64,000 nt of DNA from Mytilus trossulus (GCF_036588685.1 NC_086374.1:36944886-37008885); one strand, 5' to 3'. Shown: positions 48,905-60,462, counted from the first letter of the stretch. Notes: generated by a model from the sequence alone, not told the origin. A program made the numbers and translations.

Positions 48905-49300
48905 GTTGTTTGTTTTACGTTCAGCATCAAATCTCGAGCATCAAATATTTCATGCATGCTCATGGTGATATCAAATCAATAATCTTTAATACAACCAGAA
49001 GGTCTTTAACCGAAATCAAGAATTTGTATAGTAAGATATATACAAATCCTTGCCGAAATCAATGTCGACAAACTTGAAATAACACTGGTAAATAAGGGTG
49101 TATTGGATAGAGAAATTGAAATTTAGACTTGCAACAGCCCACCTCCAGACCCTGCCAGTAGAAGTTCCTCCAGGTGTTATTAACGTGCAGAGAGCCTGGC
49201 ACTCTATCACATCACGAGACAAAGGATGCAAAATCTCCTTTCTGACTAGACGTGGCTGCGTATTTATTCATCAAAAGAACGCCCAACATTCTCAGGGACT
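48905..49300 (+). repeat. Dispersed repeat copy carrying a micro-hairpin
   Basis: Contains the CAAATATTTCATGCATGCTC block and, further on, GCAACAGCCCACCTCCAGAC and GAGAGCCTGGCACTCTATCA. It is related to the copy at 30.9 kb. The micro-hairpin at 49017-49052 interrupts it. Confidence 0.6.
49017..49052. repeat. CAAGG micro-hairpin element, copy D
   Basis: CAAGAATTTGTATAG ... ATACAAATCCTTG. CCGAAAT occurs on both sides exactly (49010-49016 and 49053-49059), and the identity extends to CCGAAATCAA if the first bases of the hairpin are counted. Confidence 0.75.
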
Positions 49301-50105
49301 TTATTGTCGGTTCAAAGACAAAAGTGATAATATTTCTGCATGTTCCTAAGTCACTTTTGGGGTTTAACGCAAATATCATCATTTTTCAAAATATTAAAAA
49401 GGGGTCTTACAGGACTTTGCTCTTATATCAGAGTAAATTCAAATACAAATACTTCATTGGCAAAAACACAATTACATATTTCAGTGAATACAGCATAATT
49501 AAATATTTTATAGTTTTAAAAGAAGTCAAATTCACATTTCTATATACCAGATATTTATGTAGATAAGAACTTGTCACTTTCGGGCCTTTCAAAGAATTTC
49601 CTACATGTATTAGGCTGATTTTCACTACTACATATAGGAAGTATATTTAATATAATAGTTTTAAAGTTTATTCTGTTGTTATATTTTTTTATTACATTTC
49701 AGTAAAAAGTGATTTTCATCTTTTACCTCACCCGATTTACATACATGAGAAACCCGTTCATCGGTGGGTAAACCGAAATGTCGCCCTTTTTCAATAGCAA
49801 GATTGTGTGCCCTCAATCTAATTTTACACAGAGATGACCTTTCTCATATATTATTTAGAATATCAACATAAGAACTACGCTGATTTGAATTATGAAATTA
49901 TTGATAAAGTTTCAGTTTTGATGAATCATGATTTTTTTATGATTGATCCTGTGTACTGATCAAATACTCGTTGTTTAAGTAGCAGTCCAGCTAAGAATCA
50001 TGCGTGATACATCCATAGTGAAGGATATCCATCTGCTATAGTTTAATTGATTCAACTTGAGGCAAAAATAAAATAAATGGCAATTTGACCACAAAAAATC
50101 AACCT

Positions 50106-50314
50106 GTTGCTATGGAAACGGCTGTTCCTAGCAACAAGGTGTTTAATGGCCTTAAATACCCAAAATGTGTATATTTTTTCTAATTGGAAAAAGTGCAATA
50201 CTGATGAACTGTAAAACAAGTATATACCAGATCCTTCAATCTATAATGTTCAACTTAAATAGGAAACATTTGAAAAGATGGATGCAAGAAGGGAAACTTG
50301 GTTACCATGACAAC
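50106..50314. promoter_or_regulatory. Two RFX X-box-like motifs
   Basis: GTTGCTATGGAAAC (50106-50119) and GTTACCATGACAAC (50301-50314) both fit RYYNYY-N2-RRNRAC, the RFX/DAF-19 X-box found in ciliary gene promoters. A GTTCCTAGCAAC near-match lies at 50124-50135. No adjacent gene was recognised. Confidence 0.35.
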
Positions 50315-52584
50315 CAAATTAACAAATATTTTCAAGTTGGAAAATTGTCAAAAAATCGAAATTTTCAAACTCTATTATCTCCCTAGACCCTGATGATAGA
50401 ATTGATTTTTTTGATCATTCTACTAGTATTTCAGTTGACTCTTGTCTAAAACATATCAAAAATAAAAATATGTAGCCTAGTACAGAATTTTCATAAAAAT
50501 GTTGATCATGTCGTCACGTTTTTTACAATATTTATGCACTTTTTTCTCAAAAATTATATAAATACGCTTTCTGTAGATAACCTTATTTCCTTTTTACTGC
50601 TAGTTTAATGTGAATAATGTTTTTAAACCATTTTAAAAGATAGTCTGTTGAATTCTGAAGTTAAAGCATATATAATTTTTGTGAATATGGACTTTTGAAG
50701 GTAAATACGATCCGGTTTTTTCAGAAGTTGATTTTCAGGTTCATGAAGACACTTATGGGGGGGGGGGGCTTCCCTGAAATAACTTAAATTCATCAGTACT
50801 TGGATGTGTCAGAAGCATCATTGTTTTTAATACAAAATGGAAAGATAACCAATTGTCATACAAGTGGCAGGTTAGCTTATGCTTGCTATATAGCTAGGTT
50901 TGACCCAACATTCTCTTTGAATGATATCTGTATCATGTAAAAAGAGAAGGGGCAGATCCTAAATCCCCCGCCCCAAAAAAAAGGGGGTCTAATTCAGAAA
51001 GCGGAATATATGTTGCATACCGGTAAGCTGTAACTATATTATAGCATAGTCAATTTATGACTTTCTTTGAGATATTATTGTGTCTGGGAGACGTAATTGA
51101 TGCCCCCACAGATGCAAAAGTGTTAATCTAAAAATAAATTTAACATTTAACCCCTTATACCCTAAAAATGACAAAAGTTAAACTCCCGCTGGCATCTCCC
51201 AAAAGAATAAAAATCAAACCCTGACGACATTCACATCTTCAATATATGTACAAACAGAAAGCAAAGTGAAAACTTTCTAGATTTCAAACTTTAGGAGGAG
51301 TTAAGCTGAATAACTATGTACCCATAAAGGGATGAACATGAGTAAAACAATATCCCCCCCCCCCAACGTCCAGTTGCGGGGGCATACACATATTTATTTT
51401 CCATGGTATACGCCATCTACCCAACACAGCAGGATTATCTGTTTCTGATTGTTACTTTTTAGAACATCCAGTGGCAAATATTTTATGCGTGTTTCTGACA
51501 ATTAATTTTAATGAAATATGAATGATAAAAAAACGACATTCAGTCTTTTTTTAAACTGCAATATGTGCAGGCTGACAAGTTGTAAGACTCCACAAGAAGA
51601 AAAGTACCTAGACCAAAGTATTTTTCTGACTCCTAGCAAACATTATTTAGTTCTAATATTTGCTGCTACTTTAAAATTTTCAAATATTCTGTCTTGTACC
51701 AGCTGGAGATGGATGTAAGTAAGTACCCGACAAATCTCAAAATTATACACCTTCTAATACCTTTGGTCTCTAGAGGTGAGGTGTCTCATACCACAATGAC
51801 ATCTTCTTTTTATTTCATAACATATATTTCAACTCATAACACTTAAGATACTGACCAAATATACAATTCTGTTAAGTAGCGACGAAATTATTATTAGAGT
51901 AATCATGGTCATAAGGAAGACTAACAGAAGACGGATTTACAAACGTATGGACCACATTTAGAGCATCTTGCCATGTGTGTGATTTTTGAAAAATGCACAA
52001 AACATGAGGTGAATTTTGATGTTTAGACAGAAGTTTATTCATGCTGTTTGGGTCAGATAACAATGTAGCTTAATATTTGACACAGAAATCTAAAAAAACC
52101 ATTACTAACTTATTGTTTATGATCTGAAACTTCAAAACAATGTCGATACCTATATTTTAGCATTGCACAAGCTTGTGTTTTTCCCTGACTGTTTAAGACG
52201 TCTGTACACTAGATTCATTGGATGTTGGATGTGTATTGTAAGTGTACTGACTGATATATTTGTGTTGTTGAGTTGCTGTCTCCCTAGTGTATACTTCAGT
52301 TGTTAGGATTATCTCGTTTTCTTTTCTACATACCTTCTTCATGTTCTTGATATCTTGTAAAACTGATGAGTTATCAGTATTAATGTTGTTGGGAATTTAA
52401 ACATTGTTAAAAGGGAGCCACATTTTTTTGTATTAAACCAAATACATGTACCACTAATCTATTCAAACTATTGCCTTTCTCAATTGGCTTTGTTGTTTCA
52501 TAATAGATGTGCTTGTGTTGTTTGTTTTCTGTTTCATTGACTTATACATTACAACCCACATCTCCTTTCTTTCATATAGACTTG

Positions 52585-53187
52585 ATTTTTTATTAGTTGT
52601 TAGTGGCTTTGAACAAGCTGTTATATAACTGCAAGTACTCTCAGATCTATTCATTGTGTCTTTTTGTGTCTGGATGTATAAGTACCCGACCACGTCTACT
52701 TGTATTTATGTCTATCTGATGAGTTAAGCCTTTTTCAACTGATTTTTATAGTTCGTTCTTATGTTGTACTGTTATACCACTGTCCCAGGTTAGGGGAGGG
52801 TTGGGAACCCGCTAACATGTTTAACCCCGCCACATTATTTATGTATGTGCCTGTCCCAAGTCAGGAGCCTGTAAATCAGTGGTTGTCGTTTGTCTATGTG
52901 TTACATATATATATTTGTTTTTCATTCATTTTTTGTCGAGCCTGCGACTTTTGTCGCAGAAAGCTCGACATAGGGATAGTGATCCGGCGGCTACAGTGGT
53001 GGCGGCGGTGATAGCTCACTTCTTAAAAGCTTTATATTTTAGAAGGTGGGAGACCTGGATGCTTCATTCTTTGTATATGGATGCCTCATGTTACGAAGTT
53101 TCCGTTAGTCACATGTTTGTGTCATTTTGGTCTTTTGTGGATAGTTGTCTCATTGGCAATCATACCACATCTTCTTTTTTATATTGA
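52585..53187 (-). repeat. Retroelement 3'-end copy, sense on plus strand reading
   Basis: From TTTATTAGTTGTTAGTGGCT through GTACCCGACCACGTCTACTT, GTTCGTTCTTATGTTGTACT, CAGGTTAGGGGAGGGTTGGG and TCATTGGCAATCATACCACA, ending TCTTCTTTTTTATA. It is interrupted at 52935 by a GTCGAG element fragment. Confidence 0.65.
52935..53115 (+). mobile_element. GTCGAG tandem-core element, 5' fragment
   Basis: Starts with a nested hairpin: GTCGAGC pairs with GCTCGAC and, inside it, CTGCGAC-TTTT-GTCGCAG (52935-52969). GGCGGCTACAGTGGTGGCGG and AGGTGGGAGACCTGGATGCT follow. It stops after TAGTCACATG, where the host retroelement resumes. Confidence 0.6.
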
Positions 53188-53775
53188 AATAACAGCAAAT
53201 GCAAAATGGTGACAATATCACCTTTGGTCATTTATTTGGGGAGGTAAGAAACAGACAAGTGCATTAGCTATAGCTAACAGCTGGTATTGTAATTGACTTT
53301 TCTAAAATCCCATTGCAATATACAAAAGTCATGTACAAAAGATTAATATTCAAAACAAGAGGAAATGAAAATATGTCTTCTCAAAAGATTTATTATTCAT
53401 TTATAAAGTTAATATTTTGATATATTTCAAAACAATGTGAGCAAAAATCTTTAAACATTTAACATTATATATTTATATATATATATATCATATTCAAATA
53501 TCAGACAAGTAAACTTTCAGCTTCATATTTTTTTTGTAATATTTGCTTTGTATATATAAGAAAATATTCCTGTTCTGTGTTCTTAAGCTTCGTTCAATCA
53601 ATCCCTCAATGTTCTGTGTACTGTAAAATGTACATCATTTATATATAGATAAAGACAAGCAAGAACTTTCTCCAACAAATCACTTCTTCCTTTAAAATAC
53701 TTGGTGAACTTGTTTGAAAATCCTAGATTGTTTAAAATAGAATAAATTTCTTTGTGCATGCACTGAGTTCTTCTA

Positions 53776-54728
53776 AGCTCACCTGGCCCGAAGGACCAAA
53801 TGAGCTTATGCCATCACTTGGCGTCCGACGACAACGACGACGACGACGACAGACGACGGACAACGGACGACGACGGACCGTCCGTTGTCCGTCGTCTGTC
53901 GTCGTCGTCGTCGTTGTCGTCGTCTGTCGTCGTAAACTATTTAAAAAATCTTCTCCTCTGAAACTACAAGGCCAAATACTTCCAAACTTTAACTGAATGT
54001 TCCTTAGGGTATCTAGTTTATAGATTGTATCCGAAGTTTTGATCTATCAACAAACATGGTCGCCATTGCTAAAAATGGAACATAGGGGTCAAATGCAGTT
54101 TTTGGCTTATATCTCAAAAACGAAAGCATTTAGAGCAAATCTGACAGGGGTAAAAATGTTCATTAATTCAAGATCTACCAGCCCTGAAATTTTCAGATGA
54201 ATCAAACAACCAAATGTTGGGTTGCTGCCACTTAATTGGTAATTTTAAGGAAATTTTGCAGTTTTTTGTCATTATCTTTAATATTATTATAGATAAAGAT
54301 AAACTGTAAACAGCAAAAATGATCAACAAAGTAAGATCTACAAATAAGTCAATTTGACCAAAATTGTCAATTGACCCCTTAAGGAGTTATTGCCCTTTAA
54401 AGACTTTTTTTTCACAATTTGTTCATCATGTTGACTTACTTTAAAAAATCTTCTACTTTGAAACTACTGTATCAATTTCAGCCAAAATTAGGCTAAATGA
54501 GTTTCAGAGTATCTAGTATAAATTTTTTATTGTATTTCCTTGTATGTCAAGAAACATGGCTCCTATGGCTAAAATAGAACATAGGAGAAAATGATTTTTT
54601 TTTTGCTGTTGAAGAAAATAGGACAATTCAAAGAACATTTAAATAAATTGAAAAGCCAAAATAATCATTGATGAGAGATTTAACCAAAAAAATTAAGGTG
54701 AACGATTCAGGCTCTTGAGAGCCTCTTG
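53776..54728 (+). mobile_element. AGCTCACC element with inverted microsatellite
   Basis: AGCTCACCTGGCCCGAAGG at the 5' end and a stem-loop GGCTC-TTGA-GAGCC ending CTTG at 54728. One full and one degenerate core. Its CGTC tract is folded back on itself (53827-53921). Confidence 0.75.
53827..53921. repeat. Perfect 43-bp inverted repeat with 9-bp spacer
   Basis: The 43 bases from 53827 are the exact reverse complement of 53879-53921; the spacer is ACGACGGAC. It is made of GAC/GTC triplets with matching irregularities on both arms, so it arose by inverted duplication rather than by independent triplet expansion. Confidence 0.85.
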
Positions 54729-54853
54729 TTTTCAGTTGCCAGAAAATTTTAGATACAAGTGTGTTTTCATACCTAAACATTTGTTAAAAAAACTTTAATA
54801 TATAAAATGAGATTATTTTTTTTTACCACAACGGTAGCCTGCAAAGTTCGGCT

Positions 54854-55083
54854 CTACAATAAAGCAGCATTACTTGCTTTGCAATGAACACCCAGAATAT
54901 CTTTTATGATTTCATGTGGATTTTTTCCAAAATGGAATTGTCTCCCGAATACAAAAACACCACAAATCTCACTACAATATAGCAATATCGGACTTACTAA
55001 TGAATCAAATAATTTTTCTAAAAGTTTACAAGGATTATCCAATCCAATTGTTTTCTTAATCTTACAAAATGCTTTCCTAGCTT
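54854..55083 (-). pseudogene. LINE reverse-transcriptase C-terminal fragment
   Basis: The minus strand reads KARKAFCKIKKTIGLDNPCK, then LLEKLFDSLVSPILLYCSEI and DILGVHCKASNAALL before a stop. The 'LFDSLV.PILLYGSEIWG ... KFILGVK..T.N.A' pattern is typical of the region after the RT palm in several LINE clades. Only about 76 codons remain, flanked by unrelated DNA. Confidence 0.6.
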
Positions 55084-55315
55084 TTTTCCATTAGTAAGGA
55101 TACCGCTAAATTTAAGTAGACTCTAACACTTTAACATTATACCCAAGTTACACTATTAAATTGGGATAAAAGATGACACCATGATGTAGATGTGGTTGAA
55201 TATGTTTTGCACTAGACATGATGAATATTTTGTAAAATTATACTCAATTCTTTCGGTATTTTTTTGTAAAAGATGAACCATATATATATAAATATATATA
55301 AAGTTTTCTTTCGGC

Positions 55316-57642
55316 CCTTTCTTTACTTATAACATCATCGGCTGATATGACCCCTTCCTATAGACACCATAGAAAGTGAATCTATTGATCCTTTCTTTAC
55401 TTATAACATCACCTGCTGATATGACCCCTCGATATAGACACCATAAAAAGTGTCTCTATTGATCCTTTCTTCACTTATAACATCACCTGCTGATATGACC
55501 CCTCCCTATAGGAACCATAGAAAGTGTCTCTATTGATCCTTTTTTTACTTATAACATCACCTGCTGATATGACCCCTCGATATAGACACCATAGAAAGTG
55601 TCTCTATTGATCCTTTCTTTACGTATAACATCACCTGCTGATATGACCCCTTCCTATAGACACCATAGAAAGTGTATCTATTGATCCTTTCTTTACTTAT
55701 AACATCACCTGCTGATATGACCCCTCGATATAGACACCATAGAAAGTGTCTCTATTGATCCTTTCTTCACTTATAACATCACCTGCTGATATGACCCCTT
55801 CCTATAGACACCATAGAAAGTGAATCTATTGATCCTTTCTTTACTTATGACATCACCTGCTGATATGACCCCTCGATATAGACACCATAAAAAGTGTCTC
55901 TATTGATCCTTTCTTCACTTATAACATCACCTGCTGATATGACCCCTCCCTATAGGAACCATAGAAAGTGTCTCTATTGATCCTTTTTTTACTTATAACA
56001 TCACCTGCTGATATGACCCCTCGATATAGACACCATAGAAAGTGTCTCTATTGATCCTTTCTTTACGTATAACATCACCTGCTGATATGACCCCTTCCTA
56101 TAGACACCATAGAAAGTGTATCTATTGATCCTTTCTTTACTTATAACATCACCTGCTGATATGACCCTCGATAAAAACACCATAGAAAGTGTCTGTATTG
56201 ATCCTTTCTTTACTTATAACATCACCTGCTGATACGACCCTCGATAAAAACACCATATAAAGTGTCTCTATTGATCCTTTCTTTACTTATGACATTTCCT
56301 GCTGATATGACCCCTCGATATAGATACCATAGAAAGTGTCTCTATTGATCCTTTCTTTACTTATAACATCACCTGCTGATATGACCCCTCCCTATAGACA
56401 CCATAGAAAGTGTATCTATTGATCCTTTCTTTACTTATAACATCACCTGCTGATATGACCCCTCGATATAGACACCATAGAAAGTGTCTCTATTGATCCT
56501 TTCTTTACTTATAACATCACCTGCTGATATGACCCCTCGATATAGACACCATAGAAAGTGTCTCTATTGATCCTTTCTTTACTTATAACATCACCTGCTG
56601 ATATGACCCCTTCCTATAGACACCATAGAAAGTGTATCTATTGATCCTTTCTTTACTTATAACATCACCTGCTGATATGACCCCTCGATATAGACACCAT
56701 AGAAAGTGTCTCTATTGATCCTTTCTTCACTTATAACATCACCTGCTGATATGACCCCTCCCTATAGGAACCATAGAAAGTGTCTCTATTGATCCTTCCT
56801 TTACTAATAAAATCACCTGCTGATATGACCCCTCCATATAGGTACAATAGAAAGTGTCTCTATTGATCCTTTCTTGACTTATAACATCTCCTGCTGATAT
56901 GACCCCTTCCTATAGACACCATAGAAAGTGTATCTATTGATCCTTTTTTTACTTATAAAATCACCTGCTGATATGATTCCTCCCTATAGGCACCATAGAA
57001 AGTGTCTCTATTGATCCTTTCTTTACTTATGACATCACCTGCTGATATGACCCCTCGATATAGACACCATAGAAAGTGTCTCTATTGATCCTTTCTTCAC
57101 TTATAACATCACCTGCTGATATGACCCCTCGATATAGACACCATAGAAAGTGTCCCTATTGATCCTTTCTAAACTGATAACATCGCCTGCTGATACGACC
57201 CTCGATAAAAACACCATAGAAAGTGTCTCTATTGATCCTTTCTTTACTTATGACATTTCCTGCTGATATGACCCCTCGATATGGACACCATAGAAAGTGT
57301 CTCTATTGGTCCTTTCTTTACTTATGACATTACCTGCTGATATGACCCCTCGATATAGACACCATATAAAGTGTCTCTATTGATCCTTTCATTACTTATA
57401 ACATCACCTGCTGATATGACCCTCGATATAGACACCATAGAAAGTGTCTCTATTGATCATTTCTTTACTTATGACATTACCTGCTGAAATGACCCCTCGA
57501 TAAAGACACCATAGAAAGTGTCTCTATTGATCCTTTATTTACTTAAAACATCACCTTTTGGTAAGACCCTCGATAAAGACACCATAGAAAGTGTCTCTAT
57601 TGATCCTTTCTTTACTTATGACATTACCTGGTGATATGACCC
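55316..57642. repeat. 74-bp minisatellite, about 31 units, with 444-bp higher-order repeat
   Basis: The unit is 74 bases (GACACCATAGAAAGTGTCTC ... ACCTGCTGATATGACCCCTC). Variants include TTCCTATAGACACC with GTATCTATTG, and CTCGATATAGACACC with GTCTCTATTG. Diagnostic variants recur exactly 444 bases (6 units) apart: GTGAATCTATTG units at 55363 and 55807, ACCATAAAAAG at 55437 and 55881, TACGTATAAC at 55621 and 56065. The 3' third is more diverged. Confidence 0.9.
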
Positions 57643-57697
57643 CTGGATGGATGGATGCATGAATGGATGGACGGACGGACGGACGGACGAACGAATG

Positions 57698-57784
<87 letters not shown>

Positions 57785-58345
57785 CAGTTAGACAGACAAG
57801 ACAGACAAGACAGATAGACAGACAAGACAGATAGAAAGACAAGACAGATAGACAGACAAGACAGATAGACAGACAAGACAGATAGACAGACAAGACAGAT
57901 AGACAGACAAGACAGATAGACAGACAAGATGGATATATAGACAGACAAGATGGATAGATAGACATATAAGACAGATAGATAGACAGACAAGACAGATTGA
58001 TAGACAGACAAGACATATAGACATGATAGATAGGCAAGATAGATAGACAAGACAGATAGAGAGACAAAACAGATAGACAGACAAAACAAATAGACAAGAT
58101 AGATGGATGGACAGACAAGACAGATAAACAAGATATATAGATAGACAGACAAGACAGATAGACAGATAGACAGACAGACAAGACAGACAGATAAGATATA
58201 TAGATAGACAAGATAGATAGATAGACAGACAAGACAGATAGACAAGATAGATAGATAGACAAGATAGGTAGATAGACAAGATAGATAGATAGACAAGACA
58301 GATAGCTAGACAAGATAGATAGATAGATAGACAAGATAGACAAAC
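57643..58345. repeat. GGAT/GGAC/GACA/GATA tetranucleotide satellite
   Basis: Changes along its length: GGAT units (57644-57670), GGAC (57669-57690), pure GACA (57697-57780), then mixed GACA/GATA with AAGA interruptions up to 58345. Long minus-strand frames of CLSV/CLSI repeats are a by-product of a unit that lacks stops. It abuts the retroelement at 58350. Confidence 0.9.
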
Positions 58346-60440
58346 AATTCAAACGAGAAAACTAACGGCCTTATTTAAGTAAAAAAAAAAGAACTAAAAC
58401 AAATATGTAACACATAAATAAACGACAACCACTGAATTACAGGCTCCTGACTTGGGACAGGCACATACATAAATAATGTGGCGGGGGTTTAACATGTTAG
58501 CGGGATCCCAACCCTCCCCTTACCTGGGACAGTGGTATAAGAGTACAACATAAGAACGAACTATAAAAATCAGTTGAAAAAGGCTTTACTCATCAGATAG
58601 ACAAAAAATACAAGTGGACGTGGCCGGGTACTTATACATCCCGACAAAAAAAGACACAATGAACAGATCTGAGAGTACTCGCAGTTATCTGACAGCTATT
58701 TCAAAGCCACTAACAACTAATAAAAAATCATGCATCTTAGACTAAACACTCAATCCGTACACATCAAACATACAATGGATTTTGTGTAAAGACGTCATAA
58801 TCAGCCAGAGAAGACCATGACCTTGTGCAATGCCAAGTTACAGGTATCGACAGATTGTAGATCTATGAAAGTGTAAATGTATATAACATACTAGTAATAT
58901 TTAGTTAGCTTTTAATCTACTGATAACAAAATCAATATTTATACCAATAACAAAAATATTCAATGATCGTATTACAGTGTTGAATAGGTAACCTTTTAGA
59001 ATAAGTTTATTTAAAGGAGCAACAAGTTTACATGGATCATTTCTAAATTTCCGGGCACGGTTAACAACATTTCCGTAAAAATGAGGATGTGCTATCCCGT
59101 TTGAAATAAGTTTTCTACAGGAACAACCAAACTTCAAAACCAAATTTTTGTATCTATGGAAAAATTTAGTAAAGGTTTTAAGTAATTTATGGTAACGATA
59201 TCCCTGGTTCAATAATGTATTTTACCAGCAATACATAGGTTGCGTTCGTTAAAATTAAAAACGTCACAACAGACACGGGCATAGTGATCAAGTTGTGAAA
59301 TGTAAACACCGTAAGATAGTGCCAAAGGAACATCACCATCTAAAAATGGAAAATTAACAATAGGGAACGAAAAATCTTTTCTTTTGTCGTAAATTTTAGT
59401 GTGTAGTTTCCCGTTTTAAACCGAAATATCTAAATCCAGGAAAGGACAGTTATTACCGAATACATTTGATTTATTTAAAGTAAGTTCCTTGGGGTAAAAT
59501 TCAGCAGTATATTGAGAAAATTCTTGATTATTTAACGAAAAAATATCATCAAGATAACGGTAAGTGTTGTTGAATTTATCAATTAAATGCAATTTCGACG
59601 GGTCTTTACTGAGTTTAGTCATAAACTGTGACTCGTAACAGTACAAAAACAAGTCTGCTATTAAAGGAGCACAATTAGTGCCCATGGGGATACCTACAAC
59701 CTGTCAATAAATTTAGTTGCCGAAACGTACGTAAATATTATCAAGGACAAAATTAACAGCCTCAATCATCTCATCACACCTCCAGTAAGTATATCTAGCA
59801 TATTTAACTTTCTCATGCTTTAAATGAGTTGCAGCAAATATATCTACATTTAGCTTTACCAAACGACCATTTAATTAAATAGGAAAACTTTTGTTTAATA
59901 AGATAGTGTGGAAGTGTAGTGTAAAGAGTAGAGAAATCAAAGCTATAAACAGAATCAAAAGGACCATCAAAAGCCCGTAATTTATCTAAAACATCCAAAG
60001 AATTTTTTAAACTCCAAAAATGGTTTATACCACTATGTTCATATATTTTATTACAATAGTTTATGATAAGCTCTTTAATGGTCGTTAATGAACTAGAGCA
60101 CTGACAGATTAGTTGTAGAACACTTACTAGAGGCCAAGATGAAACGATATTTAAATGTTTTTTGTGTAGCTTAGGTAGCCAATACATAGTAGGGACCTTC
60201 AAATGTTCAGAAGAAGCCTTAAGCTTTGATGCGGTTGTGATATGTTTGTTACTATATGACTCTCTGTGAATCGGATGGACTTGAATGTAGATGAATTTAA
60301 AATTACATTCCTAAGAACGTCCGTGTAGTATTTTCGTCATACCACAAGGTTGGCTGCTTTGTCGGCCGGTACAAACACAAACCGCTTTGACAGTATTTGA
60401 AGTTTATTTCTTATTCTGGAAATAGGTGTATTATGTACTC
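58346..60440 (-). mobile_element. Penelope-like retroelement with degenerate reverse transcriptase and 3' region
   Basis: The coding part is on the minus strand (60440 down to 58901). In order: RFVFVPADKAAN (about 60390), PTMYWLPKLHKK (60202), SVYSFDFSTLYTTLPH, MGTNCAPLIADLFLYCYE (59685), YRYLDDIFSLN (the catalytic DD), KELTLNKSN, CPFLDLDISV, then IYDKRKDFSFPIVNFPFLDG and QGYRYHKLLKTFTKFFHRY. A stop after ISV (near 59416), a frameshift near 59210, and breaks near 59690-59810 and 60200-60300 show it is dead. No GIY-YIG endonuclease was seen. The 3' non-coding region (58346-58900) is the source of the dispersed GATGTGG repeats, but its last ~200 bases are replaced by the GACA satellite. The assignment to Penelope-like elements rests on RT motifs from memory. 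Confidence 0.65.
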
Positions 60441-60462
60441 TATTATTCAATTCTAAATAATA

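Noticed and set aside
55316..57642. Regular direct repeats that superficially resemble a CRISPR array
   Set aside because: Units are contiguous 74-bp tandem copies with no unique spacers, in an animal genome.
57616..58352. Three long overlapping minus-strand open frames rich in Cys-Leu-Ser-Val/Ile
   Set aside because: They are translations of the GACA/GATA satellite, which lacks stop codons in these frames. The residues simply follow the repeat unit.
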